Source: an uncultured Saprospiraceae bacterium
GTDB taxonomy: Bacteria > Bacteroidota > Bacteroidia > Chitinophagales > Saprospiraceae
Direction: 5' to 3'
Assembly (NCBI GenBank): GCA_938022165.1
Contig: CALIEI010000044.1
Coordinates: forward strand, 1 to 64,000
DNA length: 64,000 nucleotides
Each line of letters begins with the position of its first letter. Position 1 is the first letter of the stretch. The notes under the pieces are model-generated. The model was given only the letters and a program-made list of their open reading frames with translations, was not told the DNA's origin and did not search any database. The translations under genes and the position numbers were made by a program. This document shows, in pieces, positions 26,397 to 35,053 of the stretch.

Positions 26397-27248
26397 TTAA
26401 TCACTGGTGAAAAATTCATTTTTTACAGCCTGGATATCATGGTTTGATTTCAACAAACAAGACAAACTATTATACATCGCGGCGTCATCATTGTCTAGCG
26501 CTGCGATACCTTTTGCCCAATCTATTGTCTCTGCTATTCCAGGCGTTTTATCTAATTTTAAAGTTCGCACTTTTTCCACAAAGTCTGCAATTTTATTTGC
26601 CAATTGCGACTCAATATTGGGAATATGCTTCTTTATAATCTTTAGTTCTTTTTCTGCAGATGGATAATCAACCCAATGATACAAACATCTCCGCTTCAAA
26701 GCATCACTCAACTCTCTTGTTCTATTGGATGTCAATACCACTATAGGTTTTTGCTTTGCCGATATAGTACCCAATTCTGGAACGCTAATTTGAAAATCAG
26801 AAAGCAACTCCAACAAAAAAGCTTCAAACTCTTCATCTGCCCTGTCGATTTCATCGATAAGCAAAATCATTCGTTTATTATTAGTAATGGCTCTTAGCAA
26901 AGGTCTTTTCAAAAGGTACTCTTCCCCAAAAATCATTTCTTCCTTTTCTCTATCCGACTTGTTGCTACTTTCAGAAATCTTTATCGCCAACAATTGTTTT
27001 TGATAATTCCACTCGTAAATGGCGTTATTTACATCAAGCCCTTCATAGCATTGCAACCTAATCAACTCATAGCCCAGGTACTCAGATAAAATATGTGCAA
27101 TCTTTGTTTTACCTACCCCAGGGTTACCTTCTAATAACAAAGGCTTTTCGAGCTTCATCATCAGATATAAAACTGTTGCCAACTCCTCTTCAACTACATA
27201 CCCTAAATTATCAATAATAGGGATAAGCTCCCTAGGGTTATCTACCAT
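26397..27248 (-). CDS. coxD: CoxD-like MoxR-family AAA+ ATPase
   Basis: ATP-driven chaperone needed for assembly of the [CuSMoO2] centre in studied CO dehydrogenases. Walker A LLEGNPGVGKTKIA (about 34-47), Walker B MILLIDEIDRADEEFEAFLL (about 122-141), sensor 1 in VVLTSNRTRELSDALKRRCL with the Arg finger region. Length 283 is standard for CoxD/MoxR. Starts 4 nt after coxG. Confidence 0.93.
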   Translation of the reverse strand: MVDNPRELIPIIDNLGYVVEEELATVLYLMMKLEKPLLLEGNPGVGKTKIAHILSEYLGYELIRLQCYEGLDVNNAIYEWNYQKQLLAIKISESSNKSDREKEEMIFGEEYLLKRPLLRAITNNKRMILLIDEIDRADEEFEAFLLELLSDFQISVPELGTISAKQKPIVVLTSNRTRELSDALKRRCLYHWVDYPSAEKELKIIKKHIPNIESQLANKIADFVEKVRTLKLDKTPGIAETIDWAKGIAALDNDDAAMYNSLSCLLKSNHDIQAVKNEFFTSD

Positions 27249-27252
27249 CTAT

Positions 27253-27780
27253 CTATTTCTTACGTCCGAAAATACTTTTAGCAACAGTACCCAACATTGA
27301 ACCAGCATTCATTGTATTATCTACTGATCCACCTGCGAGTTTTGCTCTGAAATTTTCTACGAACTGATCTAAGAGCTGATCTGAAACATCATTAATCAAC
27401 CTAGAACCAAATTGTGCAAGCATTCCAATAATGGTAATATCCATAGAGAATTTTACTTTGGTTTTGCCATCTTCTTCAGTCAAGGTACCATTCATAATCA
27501 TATCAGCTGATCCCTTACCTTTGCTATCTAAGCCACGGCCCTTTAAAACCATTTTTCGATTTTCTTCGTCCAATTCAACGATCTCAATATCACCTGCATA
27601 AGCAGCCTTGATTGGGCCAAACTTGGTGACTACTTCTCCTTTATAGTTTTTATCGTCTATTTTCTCGGTGATTGAAGCACCAGGTACACAAACAACAATC
27701 TCAGCAGGGTCAGCTAAGTTTTTCCACACTTCGGCTATTGGTTGCTCAATTTCAAACTCCTTAACTATTTGAGTATTCAT
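27253..27780 (-). CDS. coxG: CoxG-like protein (SRPBCC fold, CO dehydrogenase subunit G family)
   Basis: CoxG family proteins recruit CO dehydrogenase to the cytoplasmic membrane and may carry quinone. SRPBCC fold visible: IEQPIAEVWKNLADPAEIVV at the N-terminus, CVPGASITEKIDDKNYKGEV, and the long C-terminal helix (SDQLLDQFVENFRAKLAGG). ATG at 27780 (MNTQIVKEFEIEQP) is preferred over an upstream in-frame start at 27807, which would add a hydrophobic tail overlapping a hairpin. No C-terminal membrane helix is seen. Directly precedes coxD. Confidence 0.92.
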   Translation of the reverse strand: MNTQIVKEFEIEQPIAEVWKNLADPAEIVVCVPGASITEKIDDKNYKGEVVTKFGPIKAAYAGDIEIVELDEENRKMVLKGRGLDSKGKGSADMIMNGTLTEEDGKTKVKFSMDITIIGMLAQFGSRLINDVSDQLLDQFVENFRAKLAGGSVDNTMNAGSMLGTVAKSIFGRKK

Positions 27781-27798
27781 AAATTCTAATATTAAAGT

Positions 27799-27825
27799 AA
27801 GCACCACAAGTAATTTGTGGTGCTT
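27799..27825. terminator. Strong hairpin between coxL and coxG
   Basis: AAGCACCACAA (27799-27809), loop of 5, TTGTGGTGCTT (27815-27825): 11 perfect base pairs. It lies after the coxL stop (27860) and just before the coxG start (27780). The following ACTTTAATAT on the minus strand is only weakly U-rich, so it is more likely an attenuating or RNA-processing/stabilising stem than a full terminator. Confidence 0.7.
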
Positions 27826-27859
27826 TTATGATTATTAATAATTCTCTAACCCGCAGAGG

Positions 27860-30241
27860 CTAGGCATTGTTGTCAAAATACCCCACCTTCTGTAGCTCTT
27901 TAAACAACTTAAATGGTGTAACAGGTATTTCCAAATGCTTTATTCCTAAGTGAGAAACAGCATCAACGATTGCATTTACGATTGCTGGTGGCGCCCCTAC
28001 TGTTGGTGATTCACCTACTCCTTTCGCTCCTATCGGATGATGAGGTGCAGGGGTTATAGTATGACCCGTTTCCCAACTTGGAGACTCTACTGCAGTAGGC
28101 ACTAGATAGTCCATAAACGTACCGTTAAGAATATTACCAGATTCATCATAAATTAGTTCCTCATACATCGCAGGTGCAATACCTTGCGTCAAGCCACCAT
28201 GTACTTGTCCTTGTACGATCATAGGATTTATGATATTACCACAATCATCAATGGCAACAAATCTTCTAACCTTGATATCACACGTTTCAGCATCTACTTC
28301 CGCTACACAGATATAAGCACCTGAAGGGAAAGTTAAGTTTGGAGGATCGTAGTAATGCGTTGCTTCAAATCCACCCTCCATTCCTTCTGGGTGGTTGGTA
28401 TAAGCAGCAAAAACAATTTCTTGAATCGTCTTTGACTTCTCAGGCGCTCCCTTTACAAAGAACTTGCCTGGCTCCCATTCTAGATCTTGCTCAGAAACTT
28501 CCATCAAATGCGCTGCAATTTTCTTGGCTTTATCTCTCAACTTACGAGCAGCCATAGCCGCAGCTGCACCAGCTGTAGGTGTACTTCTACTCGCATAAGT
28601 TCCTAATCCATAAGGTGCAGTATCCGTATCTCCTTCTTCTATCTGGATATTCTCCATGGGTATACCCAACTCTTCAGCAATGATTTGAGCATAAGTCGTT
28701 TCGTGACCTTGCCCTTGAGACTTAGTACCGAATCTTGCGATTGCCTTTCCAGTTGGATGCACTCTGATTTCAGCACTATCAAACATTTTTATTCCTAGTA
28801 TATCAAAATCCTTTGACGGACCTGCTCCTACTACTTCAGTAAAAGTTGAGATACCAATTCCTAAAAACTTTTTACCCTCTTTTCTCATTTCGATTTGTTC
28901 TTTTCTCAAATCGTCATAACCGATCGCATCCATCGCTTTTTGCAAACCAGCATGATAATCACCACTATCATATGACCAGCCCGTAGGTGACGCCCAAGGG
29001 AAATCTTCCTTCTTAATGAAATTCTCCATTCTTAGTTGCGCTGGATCTTTACCTACTTTCTTAGCAAACATATCCGTTACACGCTCTATAGCATGCACTG
29101 CTTCTGTTACTCTAAAAGAGCAACGATACGCTACCCCACCTGGAGGCTTATTGGTATATACTGCATCAGCTTCCATGTAAGAAGCTCCATAATCATAAGA
29201 TCCTGTCCCTATCGAAAATAATCCTGTAGGGAACTTAGAAGGATTTGCAGAAGCATCTGTATATCCATGATCAGCTAATACTTTAAAACGAGTAGCCTGT
29301 ATTTTTCCATCTTTGGTTCCAGCCATTTCAGCTGTGATGTGATAGTCACGAGCAAATGAATCTGCTTGCAAGTTTTCACTTCGATCTTCGATCCACTTAA
29401 TAGGTGCTCCAGTCAAAAAGGAGACCGCTATGGCTATAACATATCCTGGATATACTGGTACTTTACCACCAAATCCTCCTCCAATATCTGGAGAAATAAC
29501 CCTAATCTTTTCTTCTGTCAATCCTACGTGACCAGCTACTAAGGCGATGACCGTTCTGATGGCGTGTGGTGCCTGAGTAGTCATATACATCGTAAGATGA
29601 TTTTCTACTTTGTTGTATGAAGCAACACAACCACATGTCTCTATAGAAGCAACGTGTATTCGAGGTATATGCATCTGCTGCTTGACCACAACATCGGCAT
29701 TATCGAATACAGAATCCGTCTTTTCCTTATCCCCTACTTCCCAGTGCCAAATATGATTATCCGTCTTTCCTTCTTGGTCTACTCTTAACACAGGTGCTTC
29801 TTCATCTAGTGCTTTGAACGGATCCATAAGGGGCTTCATTGGCTCATATTCTACCCTAACGGCTTCCTTACCATCTCTAGCAATATATCTACTAGTAGCT
29901 ATTACAGCAGCTACTTCTTGTGCTTGATACATTACCGTATCTGTAGGCAATACCATCTGCGTATCGGACATCAAAGTTGGCATCCAGTGTAGGCCATACT
30001 TCTCCAAATCTTTTCCCGTGACTACAGCTACTACACCTTCTATCTCTAATGCTTTGCTAGCATCAATATTTTTAATTTTTGCATAGGCATATGGAGATCT
30101 TACGATATCCATATATAGCATACCTGGCAATTTTACATCATCTACATAATTTCCTTTTCCTTGGATAAATCGAGCATCTTCCTTTCTTTTTTTGGAGTGC
30201 CCCATCCCTCCTATTTCTTTGGATGTTTTACATTTTATCAT
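27860..30241 (-). CDS. coxL: Aerobic CO dehydrogenase large subunit, form I
   Basis: Catalytic Mo-Cu subunit oxidising CO to CO2. The active-site loop is AYRCSFR at 371-377; the AYxCSFR pattern with Cys374 (the copper ligand) defines form I enzymes, in contrast to AYRGAGR of form II. Other cofactor motifs are intact: GGGFGGK 254-260, GQGHETTYAQI 510-520, and the base Glu744 in KGVGESPTVGAPP. Length 793 is typical (~800). Lies in the canonical order coxM-coxS-coxL with coxG, coxD, coxE following. The active-site signature makes genuine CO oxidation the best prediction. Confidence 0.97.
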   Translation of the reverse strand: MIKCKTSKEIGGMGHSKKRKEDARFIQGKGNYVDDVKLPGMLYMDIVRSPYAYAKIKNIDASKALEIEGVVAVVTGKDLEKYGLHWMPTLMSDTQMVLPTDTVMYQAQEVAAVIATSRYIARDGKEAVRVEYEPMKPLMDPFKALDEEAPVLRVDQEGKTDNHIWHWEVGDKEKTDSVFDNADVVVKQQMHIPRIHVASIETCGCVASYNKVENHLTMYMTTQAPHAIRTVIALVAGHVGLTEEKIRVISPDIGGGFGGKVPVYPGYVIAIAVSFLTGAPIKWIEDRSENLQADSFARDYHITAEMAGTKDGKIQATRFKVLADHGYTDASANPSKFPTGLFSIGTGSYDYGASYMEADAVYTNKPPGGVAYRCSFRVTEAVHAIERVTDMFAKKVGKDPAQLRMENFIKKEDFPWASPTGWSYDSGDYHAGLQKAMDAIGYDDLRKEQIEMRKEGKKFLGIGISTFTEVVGAGPSKDFDILGIKMFDSAEIRVHPTGKAIARFGTKSQGQGHETTYAQIIAEELGIPMENIQIEEGDTDTAPYGLGTYASRSTPTAGAAAAMAARKLRDKAKKIAAHLMEVSEQDLEWEPGKFFVKGAPEKSKTIQEIVFAAYTNHPEGMEGGFEATHYYDPPNLTFPSGAYICVAEVDAETCDIKVRRFVAIDDCGNIINPMIVQGQVHGGLTQGIAPAMYEELIYDESGNILNGTFMDYLVPTAVESPSWETGHTITPAPHHPIGAKGVGESPTVGAPPAIVNAIVDAVSHLGIKHLEIPVTPFKLFKELQKVGYFDNNA

Positions 30242-30270
30242 GATAACATTAATTTTCTTTTGTTAATTAA

Positions 30271-30774
30271 TTAGACAAACTTCGGCTCAGTGGAAGGAAG
30301 TTCTTTGCCCTGCATCTTTGCAGAAGTCCATTGAATAGCGGAAACAATATTGTTGTAACCTGTACAGCGACATAAGTTGCCCGCAATCCCCCATCTAATT
30401 TCATCTTCAGTTGGGTTCGGATTTTTTTCTAATAATTCTATTGCTCTCATCATCATTCCTGGTGTACAGAATCCGCAATGTAATGCATGATTTAAGTGAA
30501 AGCCTTCTTGTATTGGATGTAAGCCCTCAGCAGTAGCCAATCCTTCTACAGTTGCTATTTCTTTACCATCAGCCTGCACTGCCAACACAGTACATGATTT
30601 TGCTGACTTGCCATCTATTAATATTGTGCATGCTCCACATGAAGAAGTATCGCATCCAATATGCGTACCCGTTAGAGATGCATTTTCTCTTATTGCATGA
30701 ACCAATAACATACGAGGCTCTACTTCCATCGTATGCTCGGCACCATTTATTTTTAAAGTTATTTTCTTTGTCAT
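30271..30774 (-). CDS. coxS: CO dehydrogenase small subunit, two [2Fe-2S] clusters
   Basis: Carries electrons from the Mo-Cu site to FAD. N-terminal plant-type ferredoxin cluster: [16 protein letters not shown] then SC (about residues 40-62); C-terminal helical cluster: [11 protein letters not shown] and [13 protein letters not shown] (about 98-141). All eight Cys are present. Length 167 is standard. 7 nt downstream of coxM and 29 nt upstream of coxL. Confidence 0.97.
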   Translation of the reverse strand: MTKKITLKINGAEHTMEVEPRMLLVHAIRENASLTGTHIGCDTSSCGACTILIDGKSAKSCTVLAVQADGKEIATVEGLATAEGLHPIQEGFHLNHALHCGFCTPGMMMRAIELLEKNPNPTEDEIRWGIAGNLCRCTGYNNIVSAIQWTSAKMQGKELPSTEPKFV

Positions 30775-30781
30775 GATAATA

Positions 30782-31648
30782 TTATTTTGCTCTTGAAATC
30801 GCCTTATTCAGCATACGTTTTGTAATTATTTTCACTAAGTGTCTTTTATATTCTACATTTCCTCTTAGATCTTCTGATGGATTACAGTCCTCTGAAGCAA
30901 ACAATGCAGCTTGATTGATCACAGATTCTGAAAGATCACTACCTATCAGTACTTCTTCCGAACGAGCTGCGCGCATCGGGATACTATTCACATTGGTCAA
31001 TCCGATACCTGCTCTGGTGCACTTACCATCTTCGTCGATCTGAACCATTGCAGCAACACCAGCTGTAGCATAGTCTCCTACCTTTCGCTCTGCCTTATGA
31101 TAAGCCGATCCAAATCTTCCGCTAGCAGCAGGAATTTGAATTTCAGTCAACACTTCTCCATGCTGTACAGAAGTTGTATAAAACCCATGAAAGAAATCAT
31201 CTATAGGAACGGTACGCTTGCCATCCTTGCCTGTGATTTCTACAGACGCCCCTAAAGCAAACATTACCGCTGGATGATCATTAGCCGCATCACCATGCGC
31301 TAGATTGCCTCCTAGTGTACCAAAGTTTCTCACTTGCGGATCCGCTATAAGCTTTGTAGCATCTGTGAATAAATGATACTTACTTTTTATAATTTCAGAA
31401 TCCTCCACTTCCACTTCTTTTGTCATTGCCCCAATTTTGAGCATACCTCCCTCTTCCTTTACATAGGAAAGACCTGGAATATTATTGATGTCGATTAAAT
31501 GCGTTGGTGCAGCAAAACGCAATTTCATCATTGGAATAAGACTATGCCCTCCGGCAAGAATTTTTGCCTCATCACCATACTCATGCAATAAAGAAATCGC
31601 TTCCTCTAATGTAGATGGGGCCTCGTAATTAAAATTTTCTGCAATCAT
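30782..31648 (-). CDS. coxM: CO dehydrogenase medium subunit, FAD-binding
   Basis: Flavoprotein passing electrons from CoxS to the quinone pool. FAD motifs: [14 protein letters not shown] (about 32-45) and the [19 protein letters not shown] stretch (about 111-129). C-terminal CoxM-like alpha/beta domain. Length 288 is typical. First structural gene of the enzyme; preceded by a small membrane-protein gene ending 5 nt upstream. Confidence 0.96.
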   Translation of the reverse strand: MIAENFNYEAPSTLEEAISLLHEYGDEAKILAGGHSLIPMMKLRFAAPTHLIDINNIPGLSYVKEEGGMLKIGAMTKEVEVEDSEIIKSKYHLFTDATKLIADPQVRNFGTLGGNLAHGDAANDHPAVMFALGASVEITGKDGKRTVPIDDFFHGFYTTSVQHGEVLTEIQIPAASGRFGSAYHKAERKVGDYATAGVAAMVQIDEDGKCTRAGIGLTNVNSIPMRAARSEEVLIGSDLSESVINQAALFASEDCNPSEDLRGNVEYKRHLVKIITKRMLNKAISRAK

Positions 31649-31653
31649 ATTAT

Positions 31654-32151
31654 TTAGTTAAATTTTGAATGAATTGGACTATATCTGTGTTTAAAGAATT
31701 TATTATAAAAGTATCCGAAACTACCATTGAACCATATACCAAAAAACAAGGTTACACTCGCCAGATAATACAAGGATTCTGAAAGGTAGATGAATTGACT
31801 TATCGTTAGTAATAATATACCCACGGAAGAAATCGAGGCAGCAATCCATGTTCTCAGTCCCTTTCCGTTTAGAAAAATACCTAGCAATACCATTAATGAC
31901 AGCAATACTATGATGTACCCTGAATAAGCATCTGCATTTGGAAAGTATTTACTGCCAGTGCACATAGAAACGGCACCAGAATAAGCCATAACACAAAAAG
32001 GGCATTTAGGAAGCAGAGCAATGAGGATGGCAGGCATCCAAGAAAAATTATATTTCTTTGATTTTTTACACTTTTTACAAGGTAATGAATATTCTGCCTG
32101 GGTTGGGTTTTTCAATGTTTGCTTTTGGTATTTTACAATGGTATCCAACAA
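31654..32151 (-). CDS. Cys-motif multi-pass membrane protein heading the cox operon
   Basis: Not recognised with certainty. Four hydrophobic segments (about 40-65, 75-95, 100-120, 125-145). Cys pairs: CKKC at 25-28 in the soluble N-terminus and LLPKCPFC before/within the first helix, suggesting metal or thiol chemistry in the manner of MerC-like membrane proteins. The longest reading starts at a TTG (32151); an ATG at 32037 would remove the first Cys pair. Only 5 nt separate it from coxM, so it is probably co-transcribed. A link to copper supply for the Mo-Cu site is speculation. Confidence 0.65.
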   Translation of the reverse strand: MLDTIVKYQKQTLKNPTQAEYSLPCKKCKKSKKYNFSWMPAILIALLPKCPFCVMAYSGAVSMCTGSKYFPNADAYSGYIIVLLSLMVLLGIFLNGKGLRTWIAASISSVGILLLTISQFIYLSESLYYLASVTLFFGIWFNGSFGYFYNKFFKHRYSPIHSKFN

Positions 32152-32396
32152 ACATCTTCGAATTTTGTTTTCACAACTTAGGTAATATTCGTCAGAGAGA
32201 TCAAACTACTAAATTATATTGTAATATTTATGATAAACTAGAACAAAATACTTCTAACATCATTTTTACAACAGTTTTATTCTTAATTGACTTAACCAAA
32301 CATTCTTTTGTGCCCGAGGGAGATAAAATGACGATAGTAAAACTCTGATCGCTGTATCACAATCAAAATAGTAAGGCCATCCTTTTTTTATCGGAG

Positions 32397-33500
32397 TTAA
32401 GCAACAAGATCTGACACATCGACATTTTCCTCTATCAATTGAATCGCACGCGCTACCTTCCAGGGAGTTTTCGTATTGATTTTAACCTCGATTCTACTTA
32501 TGGTAACAACAGTATCATAGGTTTCTAAAGCCGTTGCCAATAAAGGTATTTCATGCTCTATGAGATATGGTAGCGAAGACTCTATATCATTATCTTCACT
32601 TACCTTTCTTCCATCTCCAGTCAATATCACACCGCTTATCGGGGACTCTTTTAGACCTCTTTTCTCCGCGTGATATTTTATTTTATCAATAGCTTTTTTG
32701 AAATTGTTTTGATTGACTATCAATAACATATTACGGAAATAGGTAAACTCATTTATCTCAAAAAATGATCCCGCTAAAATCTCTTCAACCTGATTATACA
32801 ACTTATGACTATTTAGAATCACCAATCCCTTGATGCTCTTTTTCACTGTACCCATCAATGGGAAGGAAAGCTTTCTATCAAAAGGAAGGATACCTAACAA
32901 AGGAATACCTTTTTCTCTCAAAATCTTTTCCATGTGGTATTTGACATGATCCAACTTATCCACATGAACTTTGTTGAGAATCACCCCTTTTACACGTACT
33001 CCTTGCTCTCTAAAAAGAGAAAGATTTAGATTTAGTCTATCATAAGCGCGGCCTATGCCTCCGCCAATAATGAGGATCACCTCTGCATCTAACAATTTGG
33101 CAACCTGAGCATTAGAAAGATCTATAACGCTGCCCACACCTGCATGCCCTGTGCCCTCATAGATAATAAGCTCGTGTTCTTTTTCAAGGGATTCTGCAGC
33201 CAATTTAATTTTAGATTCAAAATCAAAATTAGAAGTGTCTTCAATATACTCTGCTGTCAGACCTGATGCAACGACTACTGGGCTATGTATTTCAGGCTGA
33301 ACTTCAAAACCCAATACCCCCTCAAAAAGAACTGCATCTTTATCTGTCATGACACCACGTACCATCAAGTGTGTTTGCCCTACTGGTTTGCAGTATCCCA
33401 CGTTTACCCCTCTCTTTTTAATGGCTGCTGCCAAGCCCAATGTACAGGTAGTCTTACCTTTATGCTGTCCCGTTGCCGCGATGTAGAGTTTCTTTGCCAT
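32397..33500 (-). CDS. P-loop NTPase (BioD/CobQ-like) with DRTGG domain
   Basis: N-terminal ~220 residues resemble dethiobiotin synthetase/CobB-like P-loop proteins: KLYIAATGQHKGKTTCTLGL, with GQHKGKTT as the Walker A, and YEGTGHAGVG downstream. The C-terminal ~110 residues match the DRTGG layout found between the P-loop and catalytic parts of long phosphotransacetylases (SGVILTGDGRKV; TYDTVVTISRIEVKI). No acetyltransferase domain is present. ATG at 33500 is preferred to 33539 because the P-loop strand begins immediately. Lies between the cox and moa genes; a function in cofactor synthesis or CO metabolism is possible but unproven. Confidence 0.78.
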   Translation of the reverse strand: MAKKLYIAATGQHKGKTTCTLGLAAAIKKRGVNVGYCKPVGQTHLMVRGVMTDKDAVLFEGVLGFEVQPEIHSPVVVASGLTAEYIEDTSNFDFESKIKLAAESLEKEHELIIYEGTGHAGVGSVIDLSNAQVAKLLDAEVILIIGGGIGRAYDRLNLNLSLFREQGVRVKGVILNKVHVDKLDHVKYHMEKILREKGIPLLGILPFDRKLSFPLMGTVKKSIKGLVILNSHKLYNQVEEILAGSFFEINEFTYFRNMLLIVNQNNFKKAIDKIKYHAEKRGLKESPISGVILTGDGRKVSEDNDIESSLPYLIEHEIPLLATALETYDTVVTISRIEVKINTKTPWKVARAIQLIEENVDVSDLVA

Positions 33501-33643
33501 TGGTTTTATCTTATATATCAAATCTACTATTTTATACATGAAGCTTCATAAAATGCGATGTGATTTTAGGGTGCCATATCGCTATTAAATCAATAGAATT
33601 GACTGATAATGCTATATTGTGTGTTCTATACTAATAGTATCAC

Positions 33644-34378
33644 ATGCCAGAACTCTTTCTTTTAGCAAGTATCTTCTTCATCATCGCTACCGTGTATTCA
33701 TCGGCAGGATTTGGGGGTGGATCAAGCTATCTGGCCACCTTGAGTCTCTTTCCTATGGCTTTTCAAGATATGCGTTTAACCGCATTGATCTGCAATATAG
33801 TCGTAGTTTCCTCTTCAGTAATACTATTCAATAAGCACAAATACATCAAATGGTCAAGGATTTTACCCCTCGTCATCCTAAGCATTCCCTTAGCTTATCT
33901 CGGAGGAAAACTACTTCTAGAGGAACGTTCTTTTTTTCTACTGCTCGGAGGGAGTCTTCTACTAGCCTCCATAGCTATGATAATGGACAATAGAGAGAAA
34001 GTAATCGAGTTCCCAAAATTTAGTAACGCAGCTATTGGCGGTGGAATAGGATTTTTATCAGGCGTAGTAGGTATAGGAGGCGGAATATTTTTATCACCTT
34101 TACTACACTTGAGTAGTTGGGGCAAACCAAAAGTGATAGCTGCCACCTCAGCCATATTTATTCTGGTCAATTCAGCGGCAGGAATAATAGGACAGCTATC
34201 AACAAATGCAATCAGCCTTGATCTAAGTAGTGTCGCTGTCCTGTCGCTCGCTGTATTCGCCGGTGGACAGATTGGAGCAAGAATGACGATTTTTAAGTTT
34301 AAACCTCATATTGTGAGACGAATTACCGCATTTGTTATTTTAATTGTTTCTCTAAGATTGTTATTTAAATATCTTTGA
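33644..34378 (+). CDS. TauE/SafE-family membrane permease
   Basis: Seven to eight hydrophobic helices; N-terminal SSAGFGGGSSYLATLSLF and the internal duplicate GGIGFLSGVVGIGGGIFLSP are the two glycine-rich signatures of the TauE/SafE (sulfite/sulfonate exporter) family. Length 244 is usual. It overlaps or abuts moaD in an apparent operon with moaD-moaE, suggesting an anion (sulfite, sulfur oxyanion, perhaps molybdate) linked to cofactor synthesis. Substrate not determinable. Confidence 0.88.
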   Translation: MPELFLLASIFFIIATVYSSAGFGGGSSYLATLSLFPMAFQDMRLTALICNIVVVSSSVILFNKHKYIKWSRILPLVILSIPLAYLGGKLLLEERSFFLLLGGSLLLASIAMIMDNREKVIEFPKFSNAAIGGGIGFLSGVVGIGGGIFLSPLLHLSSWGKPKVIAATSAIFILVNSAAGIIGQLSTNAISLDLSSVAVLSLAVFAGGQIGARMTIFKFKPHIVRRITAFVILIVSLRLLFKYL

Positions 34379-34398
34379 CAAGAGCAAATAAAAATCTT

Positions 34399-34635
34399 AT
34401 GAAAGTATTATGCTTCGGGGTTGCAAAAGATATAGTTGGAGGCGCAGAATTAAACATTGAAGGCCAACACGCACAGAATGTTTCTGAGCTTAAAGAATAT
34501 CTTAATAAAACCTTCCCAAAATTTTTGGAATATAAGTCTTACATGGTAGCGGTCAATCAAGCCTATGCTAATGATGAGATTTCTATTTCTGATAGCGACG
34601 AGATCGCACTAATACCCCCTGTCAGTGGCGGATAA
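34399..34635 (+). CDS. moaD: Molybdopterin synthase small subunit MoaD
   Basis: Ubiquitin-like sulfur carrier. Begins MKVLCFGVAKDIVGGAEL, ends with IALIPPVSGG; the terminal Gly-Gly is the thiocarboxylate site. The ATG at 34399 gives a normal 78-residue MoaD; a TTG start at 34375 overlapping the permease stop is a weaker alternative. Overlaps moaE by 11 nt. Confidence 0.93.
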   Translation: MKVLCFGVAKDIVGGAELNIEGQHAQNVSELKEYLNKTFPKFLEYKSYMVAVNQAYANDEISISDSDEIALIPPVSGG

Positions 34636-35053
34636 TAAAATAGACATACAAATTTTATCGAAGCCTCTTTCTATAGACGCCTGCTACAATTTTGTGCTCA
34701 ATGAAAAATGTGGCGGCATCGACTTATTTGTTGGCACCGTGAGGCGTTGGAACAAAGGTGAAGAAGTTACACATTTACTTTTTGAGTCATATGAAGCCAT
34801 GGCTATAAAGGAGATGACAAAGATTGCCAAGACCGCTATTGAAAAATTTGGACTTGAAAGTATCAGTATGCATCATCGAGTAGGCCAGGTTGACCTTGAA
34901 GGAATTGCTGTGATCATTGCTGCTGCCTCCAAACATAGGAAGGCTGCCTTCGAAGCATGTGAATATGCAATAGATACCCTGAAAGACGATGTCCCTATCT
35001 GGAAAAAAGAATTTTTGAAAGACGGCAGCTACTGGGTCAACTCACGCCCTTGA
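34625..35053 (+). CDS. moaE: Molybdopterin synthase catalytic subunit MoaE
   Basis: Transfers sulfur from MoaD to cyclic pyranopterin. Motifs: GGIDLFVGTVRRWNKGEEV (about 30-48), HRVGQVDLEGIAVIIAAAS, and DTLKDDVPIWKKEFLKDGSY with the active-site Lys pair near residues 117-128. Length 142 is standard. The start is GTG at 34625, inside the moaD end. Its 3' end overlaps the convergent moeB-like gene by 17 nt. Confidence 0.95.
   Translation: MADNKIDIQILSKPLSIDACYNFVLNEKCGGIDLFVGTVRRWNKGEEVTHLLFESYEAMAIKEMTKIAKTAIEKFGLESISMHHRVGQVDLEGIAVIIAAASKHRKAAFEACEYAIDTLKDDVPIWKKEFLKDGSYWVNSRP

Noticed and set aside
27860-30241. CoxL as a form II enzyme or xanthine dehydrogenase
   Set aside because: The active-site loop is AYRCSFR with the copper-ligand Cys, not AYRGAGR or an XDH pattern, and the gene order is M-S-L.
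32058-32348. Plus-strand frame of 96 codons upstream of the cox operon
   Set aside because: It overlaps the start of the minus-strand Cys-motif membrane protein, has no family features, and occupies the likely promoter region.
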